Part shown: positions 1 through 14,110 of the stretch, piece after piece
Numbering within the stretch: position 1 is the first letter of the stretch
Layout: each line of letters begins with the position of its first letter
Assembly (NCBI GenBank): GCA_031841125.1
Contig: CM063110.1
Coordinates: 22,129,626-22,193,625, forward strand
From: Acanthococcus lagerstroemiae
Lineage: Eukaryota; Arthropoda; Insecta; Hemiptera; Eriococcidae
Length of the DNA: 64,000 nucleotides
Reading direction: 5' to 3'
Made by a program: the position numbers and the translations under genes
Notes under the pieces: generated by a model
Seen by the model: the letters and a program-made list of their open reading frames with translations, nothing else
What the model was told of the DNA's origin: nothing
Databases searched by the model: none

Positions 1-3000
1 ATCATGAGCAGGCAATTGTTATTTATTCAATCTGATCATTCATAATAAAATTTTCCTGACAAAATATAAGGAAGTTCAAAATATTGTTCCATCAATTGAT
101 TTCAATTATTTCACGTAGAAATCAAAAATGCTATCGGAAGTTGGAAAAATTGTGTCTATTTCGTGAAAACTGGTAGAAAGTATCCGTTTATCGCAAACAA
201 AATGGCGGATAGATTGTAAGGTAATGTCTGCTACCATGACACATCAGCCACATTGACACAACCTTCATAACTTTTTTTCTATTAACGCTCCTGGCGTGAA
301 AAAATCAACGTAATGTAGAATGACATGGCCCATCATAATATCCTAATATCCATCATTCGCAGAGATCCACGGAAAATTTTGAAAAAAAAATAATAAAAAA
401 AAATAATATTCTTTTGACCAAAGTAAATTTTTTTCAATTTTAATTTTTCCTGTGGAGAGGCCGCATGAGAAATAAAGTAAAAATGTTATCTCGTTTGAAT
501 CACAGAAATTTTGATTTTGTTTTTTCGACATATCTTCAACGTTCATGGAGTAAAATTTCTGAATATTTTATCCAATAAACCTTATATATGGACCTATCGA
601 ATGGGCCATAGAAATCCAAAATTGAACAAATAGTACCAAAGTTATAGCAAAAACAAAAAATTTTGTGTCATGGTGGCAGACATTACCTTACACATGTGTG
701 ACCAGCGATTCCTAATATAAACACTATTTTATAAAAATATACCGACAATAAGATTAAGTACATTGAAACTGTAGCTGTGATTCAAACACGAATCAGCATT
801 AATTCGATACAACTGCAAATTCTTGCGAAGTAGGTGTATGTAACTATGAGTTCGAATTGATATTAATAATGTCAACTATCACGGACTAATTACACATAAT
901 TCGTGCACCGAACCTCTAAGAGAGAGAATTCTTATAAGAATTGATAAATGCATCTTGTTACTAAATTTTCCTGTTTACATGTTGAAGAGATAGGTATAAT
1001 ACTAAAATTTGTACGAATTCAATACATTCATAAGTAATAATGAAAAATATGAATGACTGGATCAGAATAGGACTCCTAACGATGACGAACTTAGTATATT
1101 GAATAACCCGTGCAACTTTCTCACGACCAGTTTAATGTTGCTAGCGACATACAACCAGTTTAATACATTTCTGATCTGAAATTGCGATTAGATGAAGAAA
1201 GAAGCATATCACGCATTTACCGCACATTACATTTTACTTCAAATTTGAATTGCAGAATTCGAGCACAACACTAGTGAATGAATGATGGTGTTCCAATAAA
1301 CAATACATAATCTATTAATCACACGTCAAAAGTGAAACACGAGCTAATTATAAAACTGTATCTATGCGACTCTGACAAACTACTTCAAATGAACTAAAAA
1401 ATTGCAGATCTACTAACAAGCGCATCAAACTTTATCAAAATGACAACATGAGTACTTCAAAAAGCATATGTTTTGAAAAAGTATGCAGCAATTTAGAAAC
1501 TCTACGAATAGCTCTGTACGATTTTGTAGTAGATATCATCAGCTTGGCATACTGATGTTCTCGAGTAAAACAACAGATCTACACATACGGGATTTCTATG
1601 GTTACGTTTTCACGTTGTCAAGCTAGAGAGACATGCAGCAAGTATCAAGCTATCTGTATTATGAAATAGTAATATTTAATATCAAATCTTCACAAGTCAC
1701 GAACAGTCAAAATTCTGGATCAGAATTTTATGTTCCCATAGGCACTAAAACTTAAAGAGTTCCCAAAGTTGGTACCCCTGCGTACTGAAAAGGTGATCAT
1801 GTACAATTTTCCATAAGATTACAGCAAACTTTAAACGTCTTTAAATCAATTAGAAATTGATTTTAAGAAAAATCTCGTCCTACATTTTATTGTATTGTTA
1901 CTAAACAATAGAATTACAGTCAAGGCAAGTGGGTGGAATAATTTTGGGCCATTTTTTTCCTTCCTAAGGATAGCAGTATTTCCATTTAAAATTATCCATG
2001 ATCACCCTTTCAGTATCACCCGCGCAGGTGATTTTGTAGTGCTCTCTAGAGCAGGTTTTATCGCCTATACCTACCTTTACTACACTTCTTTTACTTGACT
2101 TCAGCAATGTAGTGATACCTCCTTTCTACAGACACACATTTTAAACGAGAGTAAAATCATATTTCAATCATTTAGGCAAACAATCTATGCATTTGCTTGA
2201 GCCTGATGATGAAAATGAGACATGTACAACATACAGTGACGTACAATTTAACAACATTTTTTCAACTTGGGAGATCTCGACGAAATAACCACATAAGCAA
2301 ATCAGTGACTTTCAGTACCTACTTTTGATTACATGCAGAAATACAGAACAAGTTGAAAGATTTTTGGTAATTTTGTTCGCGCACAAGAAACACAACTTGA
2401 TTTTAACGACTGAGTACGTACCCAGAAGTAATTTCGATAAAATAGTGGAAAGCGAACTAGTTTTCAGTGCAGTAAATTTAACTCTGCCTCTTTTCATCTC
2501 GAATTTCGATCATAATAATTAGCATACGTAGTCCTACCAACATAAACGGAGTCCACCCCATTGTTAAAGAGCACCCCCCCCCCTAAAAAAAAAACAACTG
2601 AAAAATTATGCTAGCGTAAGAATTTTTAGGCTTATTTTGGAACTTGTAAGCCACCCATGAACCCCTTGACTCCAGGTTGACTATTTACGCTTATATGTAC
2701 CGAGAAGAACAAACTCTAGATAAATCAACGAATAACAGCATTAGAGAGCTGCAATTTTTACCACAAAGCACAAATAACAAACAGTAACTGTTCCAAGCTA
2801 ACATCTAGAAAATTGCACGCATGCTCATTTACATCTAAATCTTTCCCAACAATAAATTTATGATTTTCAATTTATCCAAATCCTCCAGTGACTTTCAGTA
2901 AGCAATGAAATGCAGACATGTTCAAAAACAGGAGTTATTACAGAGCTCCAACAACTAAATTAACGTGACCCGCAGTTCCGCTACAAAATAATAACCTCAA

Positions 3001-3107
3001 TAAAAGGCAAATTAACAATAAAATATAGATTAACAAAATAATTAATAAGTTTGAAGTGCAGTAATTCATACGTGGTGTCCATGATTAACCGAAGCAAACG
3101 ATAAATT
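1..3107. other. Annexin 3' flank, no gene seen
   Basis: No coding segment with family resemblance was found here. The annexin on the minus strand ends at 3108, so part of this is its 3'UTR. Minus-strand AATAAA signals (TTTATT on the plus strand) occur at about 1886-1891 and 22-27, so the 3'UTR could be about 1.2 kb or reach the window edge. The stretch also holds an inverted-repeat element at 215-692. The remainder is AT-rich and looks unique. Confidence 0.5.
215..692. mobile_element. MITE-like element with 28-bp inverted ends
   Basis: The left end (TGTAAGGTAATGTCTGC, from 215) and the reverse complement of the right end (to 692) match at about 27 of 28 positions over TGTAAGGTAATGTCTGCYAC and onward. 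The element is 478 bp and has no convincing transposase; a 67-codon ORF inside looks incidental. No clear target-site duplication was found, so the family is unassigned. Confidence 0.65.
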
Positions 3108-6100
3108 CTAATACCCGGAAACCAGAGCTAATAACATTTTTTTATAGTCTCCGGAGGTATCATCCTGATAAAAAAAAAGTCAAACATTAGTTACAGTACT
3201 GCGTTATTGATAAAATATAGGTTATTCTCTAAGCTTACTAAAACTACTAGCGAGCTAATCATTCATTCTAGAATCATGCACTATTATGCGTGTCCCTATT
3301 TCGTGCAGCAATTCAAGGATTTCGATATACGTGGGGGAATATTTTTAATTCAATTACTTAGGATATCAAAACATGAACCTACACGTGGAGGTCTGATTTA
3401 CTTCTCGGAGCTGAAAATTGACGACTTCATTCTGAAGTGCATCACAAACGTTATCTTGTTATCAAAGTCCAGCTAGATTACTCTGTCACTCAACAACCAA
3501 CTTCTACCCTGATTACTGGACTGAAAAACCCAGTTAATGGATAATGAGCAACCTCTCGTTCATTTAATCGCCAACCTCAGTACTCATGATTTCAACATGT
3601 TTCACATGTTGAAATTGCAACACGTGTAATAAGAGTTATCTGACGGAATGCAAATTGACGTCACGATAGTACCGCAACTTTGAAAAATAAACACTGCAAA
3701 AAATAATCTTTGAAATGAGCTGTAAAACGTTCGAAATTGAATGAAAAAGTAAGATAAAAATCCATACGCTGATATCTTGCTCCACGGATTTCCCATAACG
3801 CTGCTGATAAGCTCGCTTGATATTTTGCATGTCTATTTCAGATCGGGACACGACTACTCGAATCAACTGTCTATCTTTCGTTCCGGCACAAGCGACTGAA
3901 TCTCGCAAACGTTCAGCGAAGAAACCAGCCTTGTCTTCTACGCAGTGAACTAGAAGGAACAAGAAAATATTTTGAAATTACGCGTAAAAATTAGGAAGAA
4001 ACTCGAGCTGAAAAGCAGCAGAGTAAGCAGCAAGTTTAGTGTTTACAGTAAGTCGAAATGAAATGTAGAATTTAGTCATGGCGACTTACCAATAGCCAAA
4101 AGACCTGCTTTGATATCACCACTGAACTCGTTGCAGACCGCTTGTTCCAAAGTATGACCAGATATCTTCTGATACTCCATGAAGACACGGCGCAGCTGAG
4201 GATAGCTACGAGTGCACAGTATGGCGTTGAATGTAGATTCATCAGTACCCAACATTAAAACCCCTAATAATGAAGAAGTTTGAGTAAAAACCAAAACAAA
4301 TAGTGATACTACAAAGGAGAAAGAGAAAAAAAACATGGCTTACCAGCAGACATAAGAGCCTGTGCGTCTCTAGCAGCAGCTGCTTCATCCACCATGTGAT
4401 TTTCAGATCTGCGACCCTGTTCAGAAGCGGACAAATGAAAATATTTATACTTCGATTCTCTCCATATTTTTATTTTGTATTACACAGAATGACTCATACC
4501 TGAACAACTGAAATAAGCAAACGTCTGAAATGTCCTGAGGTGTCGCTACTCAAGTCGTTTTCCAGTGACCTGCAGTATACTGTAAAATGAACAAAACTTT
4601 TGAGTAATGCAAACATGATATGGAGCTAAAAAAGAGAAAAATTCTTTTAGTTTTGCAGTAATTTAAAGAACCCGAGCTTTTGCCTTCGAAACGAACGACC
4701 TTCTGTGTAAAAGATATTCAAATAATTTTTACTGTTTATCATGACCTCCAAAAAAGGCTCAAAGATACTCGAGTTTTCGGTTTCTTTTCACGGACACGGT
4801 TCAATACACTTTCAAGTGGAGCACGGATGAGTAACATAGTATGATCTTTACATTAAAAAGATCAGAAAAATTATGACCTAAGGTCACGAGATCCTTACAG
4901 ATTCGTGAATTGAAAGTTCATGATACTTTTCTGATTTCTGTAATAGTTCAATAACAAGAAGAAAGCAGGCAAAATCGAGATCTATCAGAGATCAGGAAAA
5001 TTAAAATATTTTTAATAATCTAAAATTTTTCTTTTCAAAATGATCTCTTGATTTGAATCCATGATATTTTTCAACTTTTCAAATGATCAGCAGCTCATGA
5101 TCTCAGATCACAGGATTTATAATTTTACTCAACCGTGCAATGGAGTGTCACAGGATCCAATGGCATGGGTATAATCATCCGCTAATTTTATTCACAATGA
5201 GAGTTTTCTTACATTCAAATATGGTTAAAAGCTAACCAATCATTTTCAAATCCGTTTCGTGATCGGTGTGCTCGTGTTTACATCAGTAGGCTAATAGTCT
5301 AATTCTCTAATAGTATAAAACGTTCGAAAAATTCATCGTAATAGTCGCTCCGAGGAAAACGTACCTTTAGATGGTCTTTTTTCATAGAAATCATTTGTCT
5401 GAGCATCACTGAAATTTGTCATGAAACTTCCCTACGAACTGATTTTCAAGGATGGCTAATTATTCTTAAATACCGGTACTGAAGGGAGCTTAGTGAGCAA
5501 GTTCAATGGTGCTAGCAAAAATGATTTCTGTGAGCAAGATTATTCACCAGAATTGGCAAGTTAAATGCGTTTCTAAACGTCTCATACAATTCCCCAAGTA
5601 AAGCCATGGTATCTTCGATCACAAAACGAATTAGAGAATGACTTCTTTTGCAGATGTTTAAATGGGAAAAAACGCACGTTGTGAATACGAATCACAGATG
5701 CTCATGCTTAATTTTTCAGTACCCCATGACAGATCTTCAGCATTTACATTAAAACTAGAGTATAGATGAGCATCCAGGAAAAATTTAACTCGAGGGTGAT
5801 TATCATCATTGGACATGGACATGGCTAATCTTACTCATTTAAAATTGAAAAAAAAAACCCAGGCGGTAATCGAATATTAAAAATTGGTAATACACACAGT
5901 CATAGAAACGGGGCATTATAAAAGTTTATAAGTTTGGAAAACTTACGTCGTTGGTAGGCATCCCTTATAGCATATATTTCGGCGTTGGATGCCGTACACA
6001 ATATCTCCACTAATGTTTCTTCATTAGTACCTACACCTTCGATCGCATGGTAGATTTCTTCTGCTAAATATTCCGGCAGAGGAGTCATCATTGCGACCAC

Positions 6101-7258
6101 CAACTGTTCTAATTTTCCACTCAACTCGCTCTTTAAATCTGATATTAAATCCTGCGCGGAACGATTCACGAATTAAGACTGTTACAAACTGAATTACAAA
6201 AATTCAGAAATTCTTAGCACGAAAAGAACTCTAAACTCCACTTACTTTCCCGTACATTGCTTTGAACTGAGTGGCGATTTCCAGTCTCTGACGATTACTT
6301 CTCTTTGACAGGACAGCGATGATAGCTTTCTCATCGGTTCCGAAGCCTTTCATCGCTTTTCTCAGGATCTCAGCATCTTGTCGAGCATCAAACGGATTCG
6401 CAGGTCGTACAGTCGGACTCAGCTGTTCTTGATACTACAAAAACGAAGCAGGTGGGTCATAAAAAATAACGCTTGCAACTGATTACACTGATGGAACTTA
6501 TTACTCACTTGGCCAACAGCTGAGTGAGCCGAATAGCCTCCAGCCGGGCTGTAATTTTGTGACGGATACGTTGATGACGGAGGTTTAGCTGGGCATACCT
6601 GTGCCGCGGATGGATTTACAAACGGGGATGGAGTTTGGCCAGGGTAACCGGCAGATGGTGGATACGTTGTCGTTTGTTGAGGGTATGCGGCAGGAGCTGG
6701 TTGTGGCGGGAACGGAGACGCAGCGGGCTGTTGCTGGTTACCGGTGTAGGGATACGTAGGTGCGTAACCAGTCTGTGGAGGGTGGCCACCGGCAGGAGGA
6801 TAACTGGGAGTGCTAGAGGGCGGATATCCAGGCTGTGAAGGGTAACCCGGCTGTGGAGGGTAGCCTCCAGATTGTGGAGGATAACCTCCGGATTGTGGAG
6901 GATAACCTGCGGACTGTGGAGGATAACCACTGTTGAAACCGGGCTGACTGGGATACGGACTCGGCATTCCACTCGGTGTTTGGGAAGTTGTGGTTGGGTA
7001 CAGCGGATACTGTCCTCCGGGCATCTGGAAAAAATGAATTTGTCGATTGAATTCACGCAACATATAGAACCGACTGATGTTTCAAATTAATTTGTCGTAA
7101 TAATAAAAGCCTAGTACACAGGATTTGAACAATATAGCTTCAAGAGACAGTAATACTACTGCGTTTCATACTGCGAGACTACCAGATCATGGCACCTGAG
7201 AATATGTATTTAATGCACGTACTTGTGAGGATGGATAAGGCGGATAACCAGGATTCAT
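3108..7258 (-). CDS. Annexin with long Pro/Gly/Tyr-rich N-terminus (A7/A11/B11 type)
   Basis: Calcium-dependent phospholipid-binding protein. Nine coding exons were assembled in phase on the minus strand: 7223-7258, 6509-7024, 6246-6434, 5947-6151, 4500-4579, 4344-4416, 4090-4263, 3768-3949 and 3108-3164. The product is 503 aa, close to annexin A11. Residues 1 to about 195 are low-complexity with repeated GYPPQ-type motifs; in this family such tails bind EF-hand partners or drive condensation. Four annexin repeats follow. Loops are visible at GFGTDE (from 214), GVGTNE (from 286), LGTDE (from 371) and CAGTKD (from 445). The last exon encodes [18 protein letters not shown] and a stop. Repeat 4 has CAGT instead of G-x-GT, so its calcium loop may be weakened. 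The start was chosen because [12 protein letters not shown] precedes a GTACGT donor and joins exon 2 in phase. It is divergent from CSN5. Family assignment is very secure; the paralog name is not. Confidence 0.93.
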
Positions 7259-8114
7259 ACTGACGAAGACGTACCCAAAATGAATCAAGAAATCAAATAA
7301 ACACGAACTGTTTCAAATAGCAGGGAGTGGAACAAGTTCCAGGTGAACTGATAGAATTACTCGTACTCGCAGCACGAGAACACTAACGAACTTTAACGAG
7401 TAATTTATTGCAGGTTTTTTGCAGTTCTTTTCCAGATATATTCTAATTTAATGTAATTGACGAATTTGATCGTCATTCGTTAAACGTCAGAGGAATTTTT
7501 TGCACGATGTTGTGAATCAGCCTTATCAAAATTAATAAGAGGGGTTGTTATTTTTAGAAGATGACACGATGACATATTTCCAAGCTGGTTACACGATATA
7601 ATCTTTTACCTCTATATTATCCTTATCGCTTTGTCATTTTCCATTAATTGATCTCAGTTAGGAGGTCGGGTTTCATCCTTAGTTTGAAGTTTGTGTGAAG
7701 AAAATTGAAAGTTCAATTTCGATTTCGAAGATTTCAGTTCTGGAGAAATTGAAAAAAATTGTAGAGATGACGAGAAATTAACACGAGCATAATTCTATTG
7801 GCTACACTGGTACGAGATTACTACTTATTTATATGCACAAAAATAGACTTTAAGTCAAGTACACGTATAGACCTTCCTGAACGTCTATCTTTTGTGTACT
7901 CGGTGTTTGTTCGCAAGTTCGTCCAATCACCAAAGCCAAAAATCTTGTTGAGCATCTTGAGCGGTTCTACTTCTGTATACTTATCGCATTGACGCTTGTA
8001 GGCCTCAAGCTCTCAAGTCTCAACTATTGATGTGCTATCTTTCAAAACTTGATTTCGAGTAAAAAAGTTCATGTTCTGGTGATCTGTTGTGGTTGGAAAG
8101 TGAAAAAGGACAAA
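7259..8114. promoter_or_regulatory. Shared 5' region of annexin and CSN5
   Basis: About 0.86 kb separates the two divergent start codons and must hold both promoters and 5'UTRs. No TATA box or specific operator was recognised. An in-frame ATG at 8049 upstream of the CSN5 start would add 22 residues not seen in the family, so it is taken as 5'UTR. Confidence 0.4.
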
Positions 8115-9511
<1,397 letters not shown>

Positions 9512-9560
9512 TTTATTTGTGTATATCTAAGTTAAATTTTTTTTCATTAATTTTTTAAAT

Positions 9561-9566
9561 AATAAA
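9561..9566 (+). terminator. CSN5 polyadenylation signal
   Basis: AATAAA lies 50 bp past the CSN5 stop codon, a typical distance for a short 3'UTR. Confidence 0.6.
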
Positions 9567-10416
9567 TTAGTTTTGTACATTATATAGCTTTTTTAAGGAA
9601 GTACGTGGGCCCGTGTTTACCGATACGATAAATTCCTTCCTGCTGCAGAAAAACTGAGGGTAATGAATGCAGAATGTATATTTCAATGGCACACGGAATA
9701 AATGTTGATAAAATTGTAATTTATCATTGAAAAGAAGTGCCAACAGTTATACATGTAAGGGTGAATCACGTGAGATAGGAAATCTGTGATTTTGGGTTAA
9801 AATAAAAACACTGATGGACATCGTCACGTACAAAATAGTCTTGATCATCAACCCGATTAGAAACTAAGAACCTTCTCAAATTTAATTTACTTCACATTTG
9901 TCAATCTGAGACCAGGATAAAAATCAGGAAACTTGATAATCATACTTTATTAGAATCACGCCTTAAATCTGTTTGATTACAAAAATGATTTTAGGTTATT
10001 AACCATAAAAGTGCATATCACGGTTACACTGGTAAAAATGAGACGTTATCGGCTAAAATGGTTGATTCTGAAGCGCATATAACATATAACCAACCTGGTG
10101 GAGGGGGAGGGGACGGACAAGTATCACAGTAATGCTGAACATTCTTTCAGTCATACAATTTTTCAGTTATTTTGGGGGATGGGGGGGGGGGTTAAAAATC
10201 TGGGGATGTAAAGCCCTCCAAGGCCCCATCCTATTGGCATCTAAATCTGTAACCGTTCCATCTGTGAATTGATGGATAATCGACTTTAGCTCTGCCGTTG
10301 TACACATATCTTGAATGAATTGTGTTTGGATATGTAGAAGTTGATGCGGGTACATATATGTATACAACAAACATTATATTTTGATCACACAATACTGAGT
10401 TTTGATACTCATTTCA
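9567..10416. other. Convergent 3' region of CSN5 and Fused
   Basis: No gene was seen. It should contain the Fused 3'UTR; a minus-strand AATAAA (TTTATT at 9947-9952) is a candidate end. It includes a G-run near 10175-10192. The two transcripts probably end within a few hundred bases of each other. Confidence 0.4.
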
Positions 10417-13400
10417 TTATTGTTGACATTCTAGATTCTTTAAAACTTGCAATGTTCCACTCGTAACCTGTGAAAAGAAAAGATACAGAAAGATGATCTT
10501 ACTAAGCATACTAACTGAATCGAGTAAAGTAAAATTTCCGATAAAATGTTCGGTTTTCATTTCTCCTTATGGGGAAATTAAGCCAGACAAGTTGGCCCAT
10601 CATTCAGTACGAAAACAAGAAAACATCCTGCAGGAGAGCAGGACATTGTTTTCACATCAAATGGCTGGTCTGCATAGATACTTTCGTAAAAAAAAAAAAC
10701 AAAAAAAACACGCAAATTTTGTTTCTCAAGATATCAATATATACCTACACCACATAGACGATCAAAATTAACGTAATTGCAACATACTCCTTATTCGACT
10801 TAATTTTACCTGTTGAGCAGACGGTACATTGAAATTATTCTTCAGCTGCGTGAGATCTCTAATTAAAGTATTAATAGCAGGCGACTTCTGTAAGAAATAT
10901 GGTTTGGTACAGCTAAGGACTGTGATGAAGGTACATACTCGTAGATGAACAGTCATGTCTTCGTATTGTTGCAATAACATATGAAATTCTGCGAATAAAA
11001 TACAACGAATCAGAACTGAATTTGTTCCTCGGAGGAAATAAAATAAAAATACGTTACCTGATATGCAGTCTTGGAAAGCTATCGTAATGTACTGTCTGCT
11101 CTGAGGAATTACAACATATAACCTCAGGAAGACGGAGATCACGTACTTCACAACTGAGAAAGGATCATCTTTCGTTCGAATAGATAACAAATTTTTGATT
11201 ATTTTGAACAGATTTAACGAAATACAGATATGGAAGAATTGCAGCAGAAGATTTTGATCCGTATACGTCAAATTGCAGATAAGAAGAAGCAAGTGTTGCA
11301 ATGCAACCTCGTGAGGAGATTCGAGCTTCTTTTCGCAAGACTGCATCACGATACGTTTGACGGCGGAAAGTAGACGGTTCATAACCCCGCAATACACATA
11401 CATCTACAACAAAATAAATCGATTTTGAGACGGATGAAATGAACGGACGAGTGAGTCGCAACGACACGAAGGATTCACAACCTGTCTGATATGCGCCTGA
11501 TGCGTTTCGGAAATCAATTCGACGACAAAAGGTAACGACAGCAGCCTAGCCACGGTTGTCACAATAATCGGACACGAGCTGTAGTTGTCGAACGTTTTGA
11601 TAATCAGCATTAGAGAGTGCTGATCAACTAAAACGTCTACATCACGGTCGTACATTATGCTCGATATTGTCTTCTTCAGAAATTCCAGCCATTCTTCATT
11701 CTGGGCCGAAACGGTCGGATCAATTGCTGCACTTCCACTTTTCTTCTGGCTGCTGCGACTCAAGGCACTGGTATTCGACGTGCGAACAGACTCATCCGTG
11801 ATTTCGATGGTGTGTGAAGGCACGAATTTGATAGAGTTGTCACAGCCTAGTTGGTTGAACCTGGTCATAGTTACACGAGAAAAAAATAAAAACCTGAATA
11901 TAAATCGATTGTAATATAATTGTAGTATGATTGGTAACTTACGTAATTCGACTATTTGAAGCAGATGCTGATGAAGTTGTTTGTGGAATAGGAAAAAACA
12001 TTCCCGGCGGAGCTGGTGACATGTGTCTTTCTGGCTGAGCTGTAAAATGGGTACAAAATAATTTGTTAGCTGTAACTTAAATGCTAATCAAGTTAAAATA
12101 CAGACGGCCAATTCTGCTGTCTTGATAAATGAAGTTAGGTTAATTTTTCTTCAAAAAACTTTGAGAGGAGGTAATCAGGCGCTCACTTTTCTATGGATCC
12201 TCCACTGATTTTAAGCAACTAGTTCCTAAATTACCACTTGGAAACGAGGAGGTATACGCAATAAGTTTGTATGAATCAACGAACCTGGTATCACAGGAGG
12301 TTGCGACATAACATGTACGGAGATAAATGGATGGTGCAGCAAATTTGGCCAAGATAGTCTACTAACAGGATTTTTCTGTAAGAGTCCTTTTAACAATGAC
12401 AGGCACGTTTCTGACAGATAATCTGGCCATTTAATTGGCTCGACTTTGATCATTTTAACTAACTGCAATATGGAAGAAGTAGTATAAGGAGGATGGCCGG
12501 TCACCAGTTCATAGGCAATGCACCCCAACGACCTGTAACAAAAATAAATATCAAAATAATGAATTCTAGATTCAAATTTACTAAGGTAACTAGTGTCTAC
12601 CAGAACTGAATAATGAACATCCGTGACTTTTTCGGATCCAGAATTTATCCGTTTTGGGATCTTAAGAAAACAGGCATAGTTACATTTCATAAGCTTTTTT
12701 ATGTTAATGGGTTTATTTTTATGCAAATTCGTGACCTTGTGGGTTCATGATAATTTCATTTAAATTCGCGGGACGCGCCCATAAGATTTGAGATGTTCGG
12801 AACCACCAGACACCCTCGACATATATGAAATTCTACATCAGGAATTGAATTAGAGGGCTCGGTGCAAGAAGTGCTCGATTTTTTGACGGACAGACTAAGC
12901 CAACGGAAAACACGCCGGATGTCGGGTAATGTAGTTTGTCTCTTGAAAATTTGATTTGACAACTTTTAGAACCATGAGCCCTCTATATTTGTTTGTAGCG
13001 TATGCCGCATGAAAATGTATTTTAATGAGAAAATTATCATTCCTCACCATAAATCAGCATTTTGGTCGTATGGAAGTTCGTGCATCAATTCAGGAGCCAT
13101 GTACAAAGGCGTTCCTTTGATAGACGTCAGCATTTGACTGTCTTTACCCAAGACTTTAGCAAAACCAAAGTCGCACAGCTTGGCATTTCCATTGGAATCC
13201 AAAAGCACATTTTGAGGCTTCAAATCGCTACGGAACCAAAGTGAACAATTGATACAAATACAGTATGTTGGTTTGATGAATTCTTAGAGCCAACTTTAGT
13301 AGTTGTACGTTGAATTCTTCACATACCGATGAAGAACGCGATTTGAATGTAAATAGTGAAGCGCGGAGATTAAATCATGGATGATTTTTCGAGCTCCATT

Positions 13401-14110
13401 TTCGTCCAGCACGCCTTCTTCCTTCAAAATGTGGCAAAGATCTTTTTGAGCAAATTCGGTTACCACAACTAGCTGAAACAAAATAGATGTACATGCATCA
13501 CGACGTGGCATTTGTATCTAGCTGTGAGTTCACATTCGGTTAATGTACAGAAGCGCAAATAGGGTCCAGAACTGGGGGGCTTAAGCCCCCTTATTATGAA
13601 GCAACACCACCTCCCCGCATCATTTCGCAGTGTTGGAGGGGGGCTATTTAGAAGTTTGGGGGGCTTAGCTTCCACCTATTTGCGCCTATGTTAATGTACC
13701 CGGTACATGTAACAGGAATTTATCCGTGGAATGGCGCGAAGTATCCTATACAACCTAATTTCGTAATTGATCAGTGTAAGACGATTATGGCGACCACTTA
13801 CTTCGTTTTCATTTTCAAATGAATTCAGCATACGTATTATGTTCGGGTGTCGCAAATTCTTTTGTATTCGGCATTCTTCTCGCAACGCTGCGACTTCTAG
13901 AAACCCTCGACCACTCTAAAAAAAAGATAAATCAAGTGAGTTTTGTCGTAAACGGTAAGCAGATCATACAGTAGATAAAAAATAGTGATCACTGACTTTG
14001 GAAATAACTTTGTACGCAAGTTGTACGTGGCTTTGACGACATCGTGCTCTGTATACTTTTCCAAATGAGCCTTCTCCTATCAATTCGTACACTTCGTAGA
14101 GGGACTCCAT
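10417..14110 (-). CDS. fu: Serine/threonine kinase Fused (STK36)
   Basis: Kinase of Hedgehog signalling in flies; the vertebrate homologue is tied to motile cilia. Ten exons join in phase: 13997-14110, 13802-13915, 13327-13472, 13048-13227, 12285-12532, 11943-12039, 11482-11860, 11058-11403, 10810-10988 and 10417-10467. The product is 617 aa, shorter than fly Fused. The kinase domain spans about 8-255: glycine loop GEGSFGKV (12-19), Lys34, Glu52, HRDLKPQN with Asp126, DFG at 144-146, and APE at 169-171. The motifs RHPNIIRML and [11 protein letters not shown] are characteristic of Fused. The rest is a Ser/Pro-rich linker and a helical C-terminal part with no other recognised domain. The upstream in-frame ATG at 14161 would add a hydrophobic leader not known for this family, so ATG 14110 was chosen. 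Donors GTCAGT, GTTCGT and GTTGTG are weak. Intron 2 carries a small transposon (13549-13689). Confidence 0.93.
13549..13689. mobile_element. MITE in Fused intron 2 with exact 10-bp flanking repeat
   Basis: The ends are inverted repeats based on GCGCAAATAGG (left) and CCTATTTGCGC (right). GTTAATGTAC flanks both sides (13539-13548 and 13690-13699), consistent with a target-site duplication of 8-10 bp. The 141-bp body is purine/pyrimidine biased. A relative with similar ends lies at 24917-25069. Confidence 0.7.

Noticed and set aside
6616..7090. Alternative-frame ORFs over the annexin Pro/Gly exon, both strands
   Set aside because: They are shadows of the repetitive GYPPQ-coding sequence. The sense frame has the matching acceptor, donor and phase.
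10493..10771. 92-codon plus-strand ORF inside a Fused intron
   Set aside because: Low-complexity Lys-rich end from a poly-A tract and no motif. Part of it overlaps intron sequence with clear Fused splice sites.
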